A DNA stretch of 64,000 bases from Antedon bifida (taxonomy: Eukaryota > Echinodermata > Crinoidea > Comatulida > Antedonidae), in contig OY727093.1 in NCBI GenBank assembly GCA_963402885.1, forward strand, positions 23,497,409-23,561,408, given 5' to 3'. Below, piece by piece: positions 27,901-42,900 of this stretch; within the stretch, counting starts at the first letter, position 1, and each line of letters begins with the position of its first letter. The position numbers and the translations under genes were made by a program. Below the pieces are notes generated by a model. That model had not been told where the DNA came from. It worked only from the letters and a program-made list of their open reading frames with translations, and searched no databases.

Positions 27901-30900
27901 AGAAACTTTTAATGTGTAAAGTCAAATAGTGTAAAATAAATCAATTTTTGCAGTCAGCCATTAAAGCAAAATTCAATTGTGCAACACAACACGACAAAAT
28001 GTTATATTAAAATCAAATCTAGAGTTCGAACAAAAGGGGGTTTTTGCCCAAAGTGTCCTATTGACAGACCAACAGCGAAAGTAATGACAAGCTAGCCTAT
28101 ATTAACTCTCTGTAAAAATGCTGGTTACAGGCTTGTAATTAACAGTGGTAAATTTTGCACCTGAAACACTACCCTTATAGTTAGTAAAGTTTACCCACCG
28201 ATATTAAACCATTTACCAACTTTACACTAATCTTAAAGATAGTATAGAATGTGCTTATAAACTTCAGAGTACCCAAGACATGATGTAGTTCTAATCTAAA
28301 GCAGCCCACATAAAATGACAATGATGTCATGTTTTATGATACATACCCTGCAAGTTTCAAGCAGCTCAAATATAGCTGTACGGCCAAGATTAGATGCAGC
28401 AATTATGTCATCTTGCTTGCAAGAGTTGCCGGCTCCAACAGCTTTCGCTGTTGCAACCGTCACAGGTTTGGTACTGCGAATCAAGTCCTCTGGCGTGTAC
28501 CTCTTTTCAGCTGGTGTTTGAAGAATCTACAAAAAAATGGAAAAGCATGGTGTTTTTGCAAGATATTAAATGCCAGCAACCAGGCTTCATTTTAAGCAAT
28601 TGTTATTACTGCTTGCTTTTTCATTTTAAAATGTAAGGTTAGTGATGCAATGATGATAGAAAAGAAAAGCCACAAACCCATATTCAAAACATTCTGACTT
28701 CAAATTGATTTTAAAAAAAAAAAGTTACCTAATATATGAAAACCTTAACTTAAATTTAATGAACTAGCTTTCAGCTTTCAGTTGAACATGTTCTACTTTT
28801 CTGGAACTGAGGGAACACTGAAAACTTTGATTTGGGTGGTTCCTATACCATGTACACAACATGATTCAAAGTTGAAAGGAACCACAGTATTTAAGCGATC
28901 ATGTCGACATGGAACTGGTTGTAGTTATCAACACCAATTATGGTTACTATTTACTATCAGTTCCAAATGACATAAGCGCTTGCCCACTGGTTCCTTTCTG
29001 TTCTGTCACCTCGGTTCAGCTCTGTTCAGTTGACCGAAAGTGAAATTGAGTGCACAAATACAGTAGTTTCTTTCAGTTGAGTTGATGCTTTCAGTTCCAT
29101 GTTGACAAGAGCATACCATAACCATATCAGGGTACAGCATACAGAAACTAACTAATAGTAACTAACTAGATACATACATACGGCTGTAGTTTGTAACTCT
29201 GTAAATCTGGGTGATTTGCTTTGCATTATATACACTAGATTCACAGGAAGTGAATTAGGGTGTCTATCTCAGATTGCATTTATTGTGTATTGGTATAGTA
29301 TCCAAGATTTGTCATAAGACACTACCCCACTATCACATGACTATACATATTGATAACAGCCTGCTATAAATTTAGTTCCAGATTATAGGTTTTGCCTGTT
29401 ATTAAGATTTGTATAACAAAGCTTGGTCTCGCATGAACAATAGTTGGCTTTATAAAACACACAATTATTGCCCTCATGTAGGTAGATATTAATAAAAAAA
29501 AGAATGTTAAAATAGGAAGGAAACATCCTCTTTTGTATTTGATTCATTGATAACATGTAAAATAAGGAACATTCTCACACACAACAGATTAGAAATCATT
29601 GAGTCATCAATATTGAGCACATCTTTTCAGTTTCAATTTAGGTGTCAATTTCTTTGTCAAAGTTTTGTAAAGACATGAAATGTTAGGTTTCAAGTGTGAG
29701 AGAGTGCAACAAGAAAGGATTTAAATGCATGGGCCTCACACAGTTCAAACTTCAGGAGGGCCACATGACCGAGAAGAAATGTAGACAAGACTTGCATGTT
29801 GTAATTACGTAACAATGTAGAGGCATTACATAATAGTTTACTGCTCATTTACTTACTCTGGCTTCTTGTACTACTGCATCAATTGTTGCTTCCAAAGCCC
29901 TTGTACCACGCAGTGCTTCATCCTCTACACTTTTCACTGTTTTCAACAATGAAGTTACATTTGTTACCATCACCTACAAACACAACAAGTAAAACAACAA
30001 TCAAAAATTGGGCTGGGAATCTAGTAATTTGTCTGTTATTTAATCCAAAAAAGAAAAATATAATTTATAAATCTAAATTATATTTTTTTGACTGTTGAAT
30101 CTTGAATAATAAACAATTGGAATATGTTACTGTAAATAGTTAACACAACAGTGTAATTTAGAGTAGAATGCCTCCATTTGGAAACCCAGAAGTTGTCCCC
30201 TTTTTGGGTTCTACTGCAGTCCGAAACTACAGTATTAATTTCAGTATTATTGTCTTAAATGCACTACCATTCAATATATTAGCGTGTATACATAACAATT
30301 GTGGTGTTTTTCTTCTTTGTGAAAATAATAATTATTTTTACTTGTCTTTTATAAACATGCGTAAATACAGTATTATTTACATAACTAAACAACACTAGTA
30401 GAGTAAACCTGCAATATTATTTATAACAATACAAAACAATTACATTAATATTTAGTTCCTTTATATTATTACGGTAACCGATTTCTGCAGTAATACAGTA
30501 CTCAACTTTGTTGTCGATAATACTGTACTGTATTAACTTTTTATTTTTGTACCTACTTCTTCCTTTTGTATCTTGAAATAACTTATTTTGATTGTTTGTT
30601 ACAATGCAAACAAATATTAAAGTAAATTATCCAAACTGCAAAACATACACAACATTGTTAAAAGATGTATTGTCCCCCCAAAACACAAAGAAAATGAAGA
30701 TTATTAAAGACTTCACAGACAAAATAAATAGTTCAATTCAACCAAAAACCTATTGGCTTTCGGTCAATTTTGACTTTAACAAAATTTAAATTACAGTTTT
30801 TTTGGGTCCATTTTTTTTTTCTGATCCAATTTTTAGTGAATAACTATTATGTGACACTAAAATGGCATATTCAACAAAAACATTTAAAACAATTACTTTT

Positions 30901-33900
30901 TCAGGGGGACAATATATCTTGAAGCGTGTATGAGAAACAAACAGTACCTTAGTATATAAAATAACCCAAAGCTAAAATTTAATATTAAAAATAGATCATA
31001 GATCATAAAATTTATACACAATATAAAAAAGCCAATATAAAAGAGAATATTGTACATGTGTTAATGATGATATGAACATTAAAAATGAAATTTAATAAAC
31101 AACATTTAAAAAGACAGGGTATACAATCCCATAAGCACACCCAATAAAAGTTACACAATGCAAGCCTATATGTTAGTATTATAAAAAGCACAAAACAGTT
31201 ACAAGGGAACAACAGTTATGATGAATATAATATTTTCTATTGAAGAAAATTAAAACTTTTGCATTCTTTTGCTTCATATTAAATAATTAATATTTAAAAA
31301 AATGATCATCTGTTTTTCATCCAAATGAATATCTATATTATAAGTGAGAGAGTTTTTACGTTTTTGTGTTTGTTTGTTTTTGTTTTTTCGTTACACAAAT
31401 TTTTGTTACTGCACGTAACCTTACATATGGGGTATCAAAATGACCGCAATTGTACCGGGAAAGTTCTAAACTATATTTGAACATCATCGTTAGGGGCCAA
31501 AATGTGGTCAAAATGGCCCACTTTTCCCCACTTTTGATGTTTGTTCGTTATACAAATTTCTGTTTCTGCATGTCACAATACATAGGATGGGATGTAGCCT
31601 ATCACCATGACCGAAACTGTACTGGGAATGTTTTAAACTACATTTGAAAACGGCCACTGAGGGATTATGGGTTGGGAGTGACGGCTAACATAATTTGTAC
31701 TGGAACCGTCTTAAACACATCACCCAGTATCTGGGGTGTGTTGGGAGGAAGGAGGAGCGGAAATACTGGGGTAATGAAGTAGCCTATATAATTGGAATTG
31801 TACTAGGAAAATTTACTACACTAGAAGGTCGTGTCCACAGATGGTTCTCGAATACACAGTAATTTCAGCGTCAAAAAACTGGCGATTTCAAATGTACGTA
31901 CAGCAGGACTATAAATACATTGTCGTTTTCAGAAACGAATAAATAGACACGATGATTAATGTAGTCAACTAAAATTAGCACACTGGGAATTAGGCCTACT
32001 TCTGAAGGAGAAACTTGTCTTAAAATGAGTCCAAAAAACTAAAACTGTCCCTGTTATAGTCAATTGAAATAGTAAAGTACATGTAACGATACACCACTAT
32101 TATTCTCATGTGTTTTGGTATTTGGAAAATAAATGTCATGGGAGACAGAATTTAGAACACAGAAGCCACACTTAACCAATTTTAAATAAACATAATTTGG
32201 TTGTTAGTATAGAATAACCAGTAATCAGAAGTGGGTGAAGTATGTATAAACACACTGGTGATATTTATATTCTATTGGACAATCATTTTAAACCCATCAC
32301 TAACAACGCTACCAGACATTCCTGTATAAAACACATTCGTCGCTATTATTAACACTAATTTAAAATCTTGAAAATAATTACCCCTTGCTTCTAAAAGCTT
32401 TTGAGGAGGATTAACCCCTGCTATTAAAATATTGTAACTTATCTTTTTCCTTAACTTATATGTTTGTTATTTTGTCTGCTTTCTTTGGGCCTGTTTCTGC
32501 TGCAACTGCTCAAAATACGGTATAAAATACGGTATTTTTTATACCGTATTTTTTAGTACCCCGTTTCTGCTAACAATACTTCTTGGGTGGTCATGTTAAA
32601 TTTCATCATTTTTACCCAAATTGTTATTTATTTGGTCGATAATTAAAAGTCGCAATAAAGGAAGTTTTACGCCTCACTTTCAACAGCCTATCCCTAGTGA
32701 TACAGATGTTGTGAGAGCACAGAAAACATCGTAATGGGGACAAGTAATTCGTTTCCTCCCCGAGTTATTGTCTTTTGCAATGTTACTGCTTTCGTAGGCT
32801 CTTCAGCTTTGAGTTTACTTGCTTTGGAGACAAGTCTATTCCGTACTCCTGCTTTATTTTTAGAAATGTCTTTATATGTTATATGTATTTATGTGGTTGT
32901 CTCTTTTATTACCTTTTAGTTGGCCGGACATTTTAGCTTGCCCTCCCTCCCCACACAGATTTATATAGTAAATACTGTGACGTCTTCGCTCCAAATTTTC
33001 GCTGAATATATCTATACACATGTGTAAAACAGCTGACAGCGACAGAAAATAAAAACATGATGTTGACCTCATGTGGCAGGTCAAACAAAATATGGTATTT
33101 TTTATTGGCAGCAGAAATGGGTACAAAAAATACGGTATAAATTTGTAAATACCGTATTTTATCCACAAATTTTGTGGGGAAAATACGGTATACAAAATAT
33201 GGTATTTTTTTTATGAGCGCAGTTTCTGCTGCCAAAAAAATACGGTATAAATACGGTATTCAAAAAATATCGTATTAAATACGGTATTTTCTTGGCAGCA
33301 GAAACAGGGCCTTTTATATATATATAAAAAAAAAAATTATATTTACAATAAAAAAAACAGCAATGTTATTTATCATATTGTGTTGTAAAGCAAGCAGAAT
33401 ACTTGGTTTCCTTTCAAAATAAAGTAAAAATATGTCCTGGTTGATAAAAATAAAATAGTGTACCAGTGAAACTTAGTACTGTTTTAAATGAGGTCAGTTT
33501 TTAAATAGTACTGCACATAATAACATAATGTATACATGACTTATGGATAATTTATTGTTGATTAAAACAATGTATTTATTTTAAACTGTAGTGTTATGTA
33601 AAAAGTGCTAACCCTTTGTTTGAAGTACGAATTATATATTTTAACAAATTTAGTTGAATATAACTATTTTTTTACAGTACAGTATTAGACCTAAATTATG
33701 AAATCATTCAATTGGTTAAAAAAACAACATGAATATTAATAGTTAAATCATGAAATGGAATTTTGTTTGGTGTTATATTTACTGTTAAATATATATGGAC
33801 CTCTGACTCACTAAACCATATAAAGCAAATATCTAATGGTAAATGAAATGGAATAATTGAAAACATAGCAACATTTGGATAACAGGGAAAATAATGTTAA

Positions 33901-36900
33901 GTGACAATAAGCAATGATAAAACAGTTATTTAGTTCTAAGCAGAGTTAAAACACAGACATCAGTTAAAATGGGCAATTTCATAATATTTTATTCATAATT
34001 TGGTACCAACAAACTATAATGAGGAAGAAGTCTATAAAAAAAACAAGAATAACTTTTTCCAGCAAAAGATAAATTATAGTTGATGCTTAAAGCCTGGGAA
34101 AGTTTATGAAGTGTTCATTCCTTTCATAAATATTTGATGGAAAACATGTCACTATTATATCTTTGTTTAAGTTTATTCTTAAATCAGACAATATTATAGA
34201 AGGCCTTTCATAATTTCAGATCACATCTATGTTTTCAAAGTTTTTAAACCAGAAGATAAGCATAACTCTTCTAGATATTCTTGTTTATTAAAGAACATTT
34301 CTAAAACTTGTTGTCACATTATATGGCAATGATGTCCTGTAGAATGTTTATTCATGGTATGGTTTTATACATTGATGTGTGTATTGTTTCTATGGCTTTA
34401 AACAATTTATAAAGAAAAAATCAATTATACAACAGTTTATAATTATGTCTCTCTAGAATTTAGTGCTAAAGTAATATCATGAATTTAATTATTAATACTA
34501 AGACTATTATTTAGAATTATTTTTGTTTTTTAATAGTATTGTACAATTCATAAATTTGCTTTTTATTTAAATTTGATCTAAAAGTGTTATCTAAATTATA
34601 AAAGAAGAATGAAGACTGCCTATAAAGAGTGTAGCACAGTATACTTTTGTAAGGATAACACATTAAACAAAGACAGTTAAGGTTGGAATTTTTTTTAACA
34701 AAATATTATTTCTTGACTCTACTGCCATGCTGGAAGTTTTCTTTAATTTCATTCAAGCTCTCACATTGTACTAACAAGCAAAGAACACAACAAATAGAAG
34801 GTGTTGATTGTTAAACACAGAGACAAGTAAAATTAATTAGCTTAGATTAACATGACTTGTCGAACCTTGGCGGACTTCTTCAGTTGTTCCATCGACCTTT
34901 GGTACTTGTACTGTTCCAGCTGCGATGTGCGGTAAAAATGTTTAAAACATGCAACATTGACAAAAAAGATTATCAAAGAGCATTTCTTAAAACTGTTGCA
35001 CAGTAATAATAGTACAAGAAATGTATTATCATTGGTTTATTATGGTATAGAATTATTAGAGCAGAAAATCTGAGTAATTATATTGTGTATAAAATACTAA
35101 TACACTTTGCATACAGTGTTATTATATACTATACTGACTATACAAGTTTTAGTTTAAGCCACAAAGGATTTTCATAGTTACTTCTTGAAAAACAATTACA
35201 AGTTTTAGGCTTTTCTTGTGTGCTTTGCTGTGTAGATATGTTAAGATATATAAAAACTTGTTTTATTTTCAATTTTGTGAAGTGGGCAGTACACTAGAAG
35301 CTAACCTCCTTATATGAGTGTACAGCGCTCTTATGTTGCAACAACATGCATTTCTAAATCATTTGCAATAAAAACTGTATTCTAGTTCAGTATAGTAAAT
35401 AATTGCAATTAAAGCGATTGACTCGCAACCTTGGGTACATAAAAAAATTCAATACAAATAAAATATAGGACAATTATCATTAAATTAAAAATCAATAGTT
35501 ATTATTATTTATTATATAGATTTTTACAATTTTGTAGGAATTAATTTCACTCTACCAGCTTTGTTGGTCTGCACCGGACTAGTGCTGCGAGTCGGTACAA
35601 TAGCAGATGTTATAGCACAAGCGTATATCACAAATTACAACACTGTAGCTTTGGAGGAATATTGAGTAAGAATAGGGAATTGCGCTACAGTAATTAATGA
35701 ATGTGAAAAGTCTAAATTCAACAACTGGTAAATGTACCAAAACGCATGCAGCATATGACTGCCAAAAACAGCAAATTTAAAACATGCACTAAAAGTATGA
35801 ATAACACATTATTATTATCTTCAAGAGTGGTTTAAATATACGATCGCTCAGTGCTTTACATGTAAGTGCACGGTTGTAGAAAGAGTGCATTTTCATTGTC
35901 TCAAGTAAGGTGTATGTTAGTGTTAACCTGAATTAAGCAAGGTTGCAAGTAAACCACTTTAAAATATATTATACTGTATGATAAGTTAATTAGATCACAA
36001 TCAGGAGTGCTGTACATTTGATTAATCATTATAAAAAAATAAGATTGTAGATATCTACATTATTAGTTAATTACATAAAACATTACTACATTGAATTTTG
36101 TAATCTAATGTTATTATAACGTATCATATTTGTTAGGTTTACATATAACTAAAAAAACATTGTTAAATGTGCCAATTGTGTGCAAATGTGCAGCTAACAA
36201 GTTTGTAATCTTTGTATTTTTGTATTGGAAAAGATTTTTAAATTATCGGGTTACAATTTGTCCTAATTCAATTATACATGAACTGAAAAGTAGAAAAAGT
36301 GTTTTGTTAACCATACCTTGGCTGAATTCTTCAGTTGACCCATAGACGGGTCATTTACGCTCTTGCCAGCGGCTACTTTAGTTGCAGATATCAGGTCTCC
36401 AAGGGCACTAGTCACATCTTTTACGGCATTGATCAACAATACCTGATAAAAAACAATATATATACAATACCTGATTATTTAATAACAATTTAGCAGTTTC
36501 AGAATATTAACAAAGATATGTTAATGTTTTGGTATGTACTGATTATGTATTCTGAATATTCATGGATGATGCTATGCTAACATTTGTTATGTTCTCGTAA
36601 AACAATGTATTTGGATTTTGCCTTTATCTATCTATTTTTAAGAGTCTTGAAATTGGCTAAATAGAAGTCTAAATGTTGAAACGATTTATACAGTAATTTG
36701 AATAATTAATTGCGAATTCTGAATGTTAGGCTAGATTTCTCTACAATTAAACACTTTGCAGCCATGTCCATGGTCCTACATAACATGTACTTTGCAATGT
36801 TAAATCTAATTAATTTGTCCAGCATTTCTACATTTGCAATAATTTATAATATCTTTCAATTACTTTCAATTGATATTTAAAGCAGGCGAGACATAGCTTA

Positions 36901-39900
36901 AATGAACACAAGTATGAAAAACAAGACTAACATGTGATGTTTATTGCTAGCATTAAAAAAAAGTCTAAAAATCTTGCTTTTCCCTATAAAGAGAAAAAAA
37001 GAACACTATTTCCTACTTTAAAGGCTGCTAAACACTAAAGACGATAACGATCGATGATCGTCCTAGTGTAAATGGGCCTTAATAGAAATAATTGGGATTT
37101 GTTGAATGTTTTATGATACAAGTAGGTCTAATATATTATTGTAATTTAACATTGTTGATATTTGAAATATAGAACATCATTACACTGTACCAATATCAGG
37201 TGTGAAAGCCTTGTGTTGTAACTTGGTAAGATTATCATGGAAGATATCCATTTAGCAGCATTGCAAAGGTGATTTGTATCCATTTTATCACTGTGGTTGT
37301 GTATTTTTAAAGTTGTATTGAAATAATTTGTACATCAGTGATGTCATCAATGATAAAGAAAAAAAACCCATTTATTTCAACATAAACATAGTTTTATGTT
37401 TCATCATTGTTTAAAACAGAAAAAAACAAAAATAAAATGTTTTGCTATGTTGATGAAAACTAAAATGTTTTTGCGTTCTTGATGACAATAATGTTCCAAC
37501 ATGACAGTAATATTGATAATAATGGAAAAAGCAAAAGAAATCTATTTATTTTTAGTTTGCATCATTGCTCTTCTCATTATTTATAATCTAGTCTTAAGGT
37601 CTGTTCAGACCTACTAAGTTATCCCTTCGTATCGTAAGCGGTGTATAACTCCATAGGTCAGAACCACCCTTTACTACAATGATCTTTCGTTCGTTATGAC
37701 AGCTCAAGATTATGACACGAAATACATTTTGACCTACAACCAATCAAATTTACCCAAATCAGTTTCTAACGAAAGCATTAGTTAAGTGAGTCTAAACACT
37801 TTGCTGATACAACGCTATTATAATATGACAACTCCATGGATCAGAACATGCCCTCAGTAAAACGCAAAATATTCTCTTCTGTTCTCTTATTTATAGTATT
37901 AGGTAATCCGCCCATACTGATTTACAATATTTAATTGGATTGTCTTTCCTTATTTGTGTTACAGCATGGATTAAAGAATAGAAGGATATGCATCGACGTG
38001 AGATCAAGGGTTCCTTGACTCTCGCCGACAGACCGCGGACCGCCCACAATGTTATCAGTTTAATTAACCGCATGGTAACAACGAAACGGTCGCGTGCCTA
38101 ATATATTGTTTACTGCACATGTGCAACGACATTTAACCTTGTTGGCTACGCTTCTTTCGCGCGTTCTTTGGTGGCATGATGTTTTAGCGCTAGCAACAAC
38201 GGCGACGAACAATTTATACGACGACGACGAATTTAGTTATAACCTTTCTGATGAGGAATTGTAAATGCTATAATTATAATTAGTATAGGTTTCTGCCGCG
38301 ATTGATCTACGCTAATGTTTTTATGACATTAAAGTAGCATTTTATGACCTGTAGTAGCCCTACATCTGAGACAATAACTATTTGTTGTCTCAGCCTAGGC
38401 CTAGGCCTAGCCCTACATGTAAAATTACAAAATCAGCAAGGATACTAGGCCTAGGCCTTTTCTTCTAGGCTTACTATAGTAAACCATATGATTTGCCGAC
38501 ATTGATACTGCCTAGGTAGGCCTAGGCTAATCTTAAGTGTAGTAGATACAACGTGTAATCATGATCTATATACTCACCGTTGTCTTACTTCTTGTGTGAA
38601 TAATAATAGGTAGGCCTACTTCGTTTGTTCGTGATTAAGTTTGCCCTGCGTGTACTTTTCAAAACGACCGCTAGGTAACGAATCGCAACTATACATAGCC
38701 AGCCAATCCCGGATCAGGGATCGCTGTTTTCATTCAATTAGACCCGGTGATTGGATGTGATGTGGATGACATAACCACTAGCCAATCACCAGGCACTACA
38801 ATTTAAATATAATCACATCGATAATTAAGGAGATTTATGAAGAAACCACTGCTTAGCCATATATTAAAAACACGATTGTTGTATGGGTGAACACCGGCCA
38901 CGCTAACAACATACATGGTCAAATGCATAATTTAATATTCTATAGATTAACGCAATTTTTAATGACAGAAGATGGCAGGCAAATAATGATAATTCAAATA
39001 TAAAAATTGCATATTTTATTAATATTACCAACTACTTAAAATTACCAGTCGTAAGAAAGTGAACTTTTCGTAGTCCGATTGTGATGAAACTAAAACAGAA
39101 TTATTCAGCAATATATTTTTGTTGTCAATTAATCATCGACGCAGACATGTCAATAGAACATTCAGACTGCGCATACGATTTCTACATGGTTATGTTTTGG
39201 TCTCAAAAAATGTAACAGTTGATTCGCAGCGTTTTACAGAGGGCCGCGGTTAGAGACACGGAGTTCAATGAGCGTGTTTGTTTGATTGGCAGCAGTGCTT
39301 TAGTATAGGCAAGCGCGTTGTAAAATCGTTTGATGTCACCGTCGATGCATATCCTTCTATTCTTTAATCCATGGTTACAGTATGTTTGTAAAGGTTAAAA
39401 CATGATATAGCATGACATGATATATGATATTCATGCATTTATTGTTTCACATAAACATTCAATCTGTGTCTAATAACATTGATATAAACATTTAATAACA
39501 GAAAAACAAAATAATAAGGAAGATGTTTTGATCAACTCTGATGTAAATTGGGATTTGAACCCAGATGTTGACACCTTTGATTTTAAACTCGCACACATTT
39601 TGCTACATAAATCCTAGGTCTGCATAAATTTCAAAAAATCGCTGAACTGCATAAATAGTGATCTGTCAAACAAAGATCAGGTGGAAAATGAATAAACCTT
39701 AATTTTTTTGTGGAGTTGTAAGTGTTTGGTGATAATATTGTCTAAAATTTTTCTACAATAAAATAAATAAAAATGTCAGCATTAAAATACTATAAATTTA
39801 ATCTAAATTAGCACCTTTCCTTACATTTTTCTGTAAGAATCAGTTAAAATTTAAAAATGTTAAGAAATATACCGTTTGTTGACAACATTTTAAGTATAAC

Positions 39901-42900
39901 AACTGAGTGGAGAATTTCTATAAAGTAAAATGATATGTTACTCAAAATCAGTTTGATATGAAACTTCTTTTCTAGAAACAATTAAGACCTACAGTTTTAA
40001 TCAATGTGGACAGAGCCCAAATAAAATATTTATAATTGTGTTTTCTTATTTTGTATTTCTTTGGTCTTATATTGTCTAGGCCCGGCGATTGGCTGTGACG
40101 TATAAATGACATAACCACTAGCCAATCGCCAGCCATTACAGTTGGCTCTATCAAAAGAAAAATTTATAGATATTGCATCATCAACAACACTTTAATCATG
40201 TATATTTTGGCATTTGTTTGTGGTGTCCATAAGATCCATTAAACATTAAAACACTTAATGTATGATTTTAGATAAAAATATAAAACAACTCCAGAAAAGC
40301 GGGAAAGCCATATTTATTCAATATTTTGACCTCTTATTCATGTATTTGTTCATCTATACTGTTCCATTGAATTACATTTTTTAGGCACATGTATGTAATA
40401 AAACCAAAATTACTCATTGATATAACAAAACATCAACTTATACAATTTATTTAAAATTTAAACGTATACGAAAAGACAATTACAAATAAATTTACCTGTC
40501 CTTCTACATCAGCGCCCCCTAGAGTAGCAGCTCCTAGTTTGACGACATCAGCTAGTCTTGTTATAGTTAGTACTGCCGACTGAGCAGCATCAGCGAGTTC
40601 TTCCTGACTTGAGGCAGCTCCAGATACCAGAGTCTTTGTATCTTCCACCAAAGCTTTCGCCGTCTTCAAAATACTCTCCCTGTTATAATACAAATATTCA
40701 GTTGTAAATTGTAATTGCATTGGACTTACCGTCCATATTGATTTACTATAATATATTTAATATATTAAAATCCAACCTGTGATCAGCAAATGTAGTGCCG
40801 TCTGGCTCAGCATTGAGGGTGCCAGCTGTGGCAAACATAATGGTGGTGTCCAGATCACCAATAATACCAGACACAGTACTGTACGCATTGATACAAGCCT
40901 GGGTTCCACGGGAACCAGCAGTAAGTGCTGCCATTACAGTGTTTGCCTATGAAGGTATGTACAAATTATTTTTATGAAATCACAAAATAATTATTGTGTT
41001 AGACAGGAAATAGGAAATACCAAAAGTTGCTCAGATTATGAGTGACTAAGTCACTAATTTTTAATTCACACAAAGTTCAAAATGAAAAAAAGTAATCTAG
41101 ATCTTTAACATTATATTTTAAACTATAGCACACAATGGGTAATATTAACTATAATGTATTGCGAAGAATACATTTAAATGTTTGGACAGTGTGCTATTGA
41201 TTTGAGTACAGTATGGTCTTAAGGCCAACCACCTTTAAGATGTTATGTGCTTGTTGTGTGCTTATTGTAGGTATGGACGTTTTTTTTCCCAAATATCTTT
41301 AAAGAGGGTAACCCTTCAAATTTATTCCAGTGGGATAACTGACATCCAGGGTCTTCTTTAAAAAAAAATACATACAACATATTTACAACATACAATATAT
41401 AAACAATAACGTAGAACCCTTTATATCTGTATTGTTAGGCTATACCCAAGTTTAATATAAAGTATTTTTAAAGTACCTTTTCTGAGACACTCCTGGCACT
41501 GTCTACTAACTCTCGTTTGGCAAGTGAATCGGTAGGGTTTCCTTGGACCATTCCACCATTCTTGACTAGATCCACGGAAGCCCGTCCAAGATCTTGAACA
41601 CTGGATTTAATTCTTTGTCCAACCTAATCAAATTTGAAATACATTTTTTAAAAATATGTCTTCAATATAACACTAATTCTTGTGGATGATAAGCATTACG
41701 AATTACAGAAATTAAACAATTTAGAAGGGAATCATTTCTGTAAAACAAATATTCTAGCCAACCTCTATGGCGACATTCTGTTAGATTCGGAAGGTGTCCC
41801 CTGTATATGGGTTCTACAGACTGGAGAACTTTATGACAAACTAACTTGAAAAATACAAATAGATATTGGCTAATCCGTGGTCTAGTTGTTTATCTAGGCC
41901 TAATGAAATTGAATGCCTTCAATTAAAATTGCAATATGTTGTCAGAGCTGTTGGTCTGGGCATTAATAACCCATCCTAATGGGACACCAATATTCAGGGA
42001 TACCAAATTTCTTGTAGACCAAACGACAGGCAATACAGTACATCTTTGAACACTATTTAGGGGACACTCCTATTAAACGAACATGTTGCTGTGTCCCAAG
42101 GTGTCTCCTTAATAAGGGTCCACTATACAAAGTATACTTAAAATAGTATATTTGCAAAATTAAATGATTACATATAAATAATGCTACTTCACAAACCTCT
42201 GGAGATGCATTAGAACGAGCACCACAAGACTCATGAGCCAAATTTGCATATTCATGAGATAGTGAATTAGCTAAAGTGCCTAATTCGCCTACATCACTGT
42301 TGGATTTACCAACCTATACAAAAGAAAATAAATATTATATCATTTTTATTTTGACTCAAACTGAAAAATAAAGGATGTATATAATAATATTTGATTGATG
42401 AACTCTTTTATTTCTTAAACTTTGTCAAAATCTGCAATGTGTCTTCTGTTGAAATTTTGGTTAATGTTACCAAAACATGGAATTGTACAGATTTCGAAAT
42501 TCTAAAACAATTGTACTACGATCATATAGTAAATTGTTCATTTTTTTTATATGCTTTACTATCATTATATGTATGTTTTTTTATATCTTATACCTTTTTG
42601 TTGACCTACATATGACCTCATGGACCGGTCCACTATATTTAGAGGGTTACATTAATATACTGAATTTAATTACAGTTAAGTAAACATTTTTTACCATGTC
42701 CTGAGCAGTTTTGATGATTGCTTTACAGCTTTTTACCATACTAGTTTGATAATCAACAAAATCACCATCCATCTCTGTTATATTATCATCAGTCTAGATA
42801 AAAACAAACATTTATAATTAAAATAAGTGAGTGTGCTATTTGATGTGTGCAACATTGTTGCAATCCTTGGTCTGATATTAAATCATGACATCAAGAGGTT

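Larger units (their letters stand above)
29974..36316 (-). other. TLN: Talin intron w27-w28 (6.3 kb)
   Basis: Holds candidate exon x2, a GC-rich 29-nt exon-like segment at 35556-35584, three TGCATG words, the TTAA repeat at 30658 and the foldback at 32487. The rest is AT-rich and unassigned. Confidence 0.6.
36443..40495 (-). other. TLN: Talin intron w26-w27 (4.1 kb)
   Basis: Dominated by the terminal-inverted-repeat element at 37965-39373; also a SINE-like B box near 39550 and a short palindromic repeat at about 40078-40146. Confidence 0.6.

Noticed and set aside
28315-28636. Three overlapping plus-strand ORFs
   Set aside because: Antisense shadows of talin exon w29 on the minus strand.
31330-31700. 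Helitron-like or other element start with AAGTGAGAGAGTTTTTACG
   Set aside because: No defined ends, hairpin or second copy in the window.
32872-33235. Two overlapping minus-strand ORFs of about 100 codons
   Set aside because: They lie inside the AATACGGTATTT foldback and have no protein similarity I can recognise.
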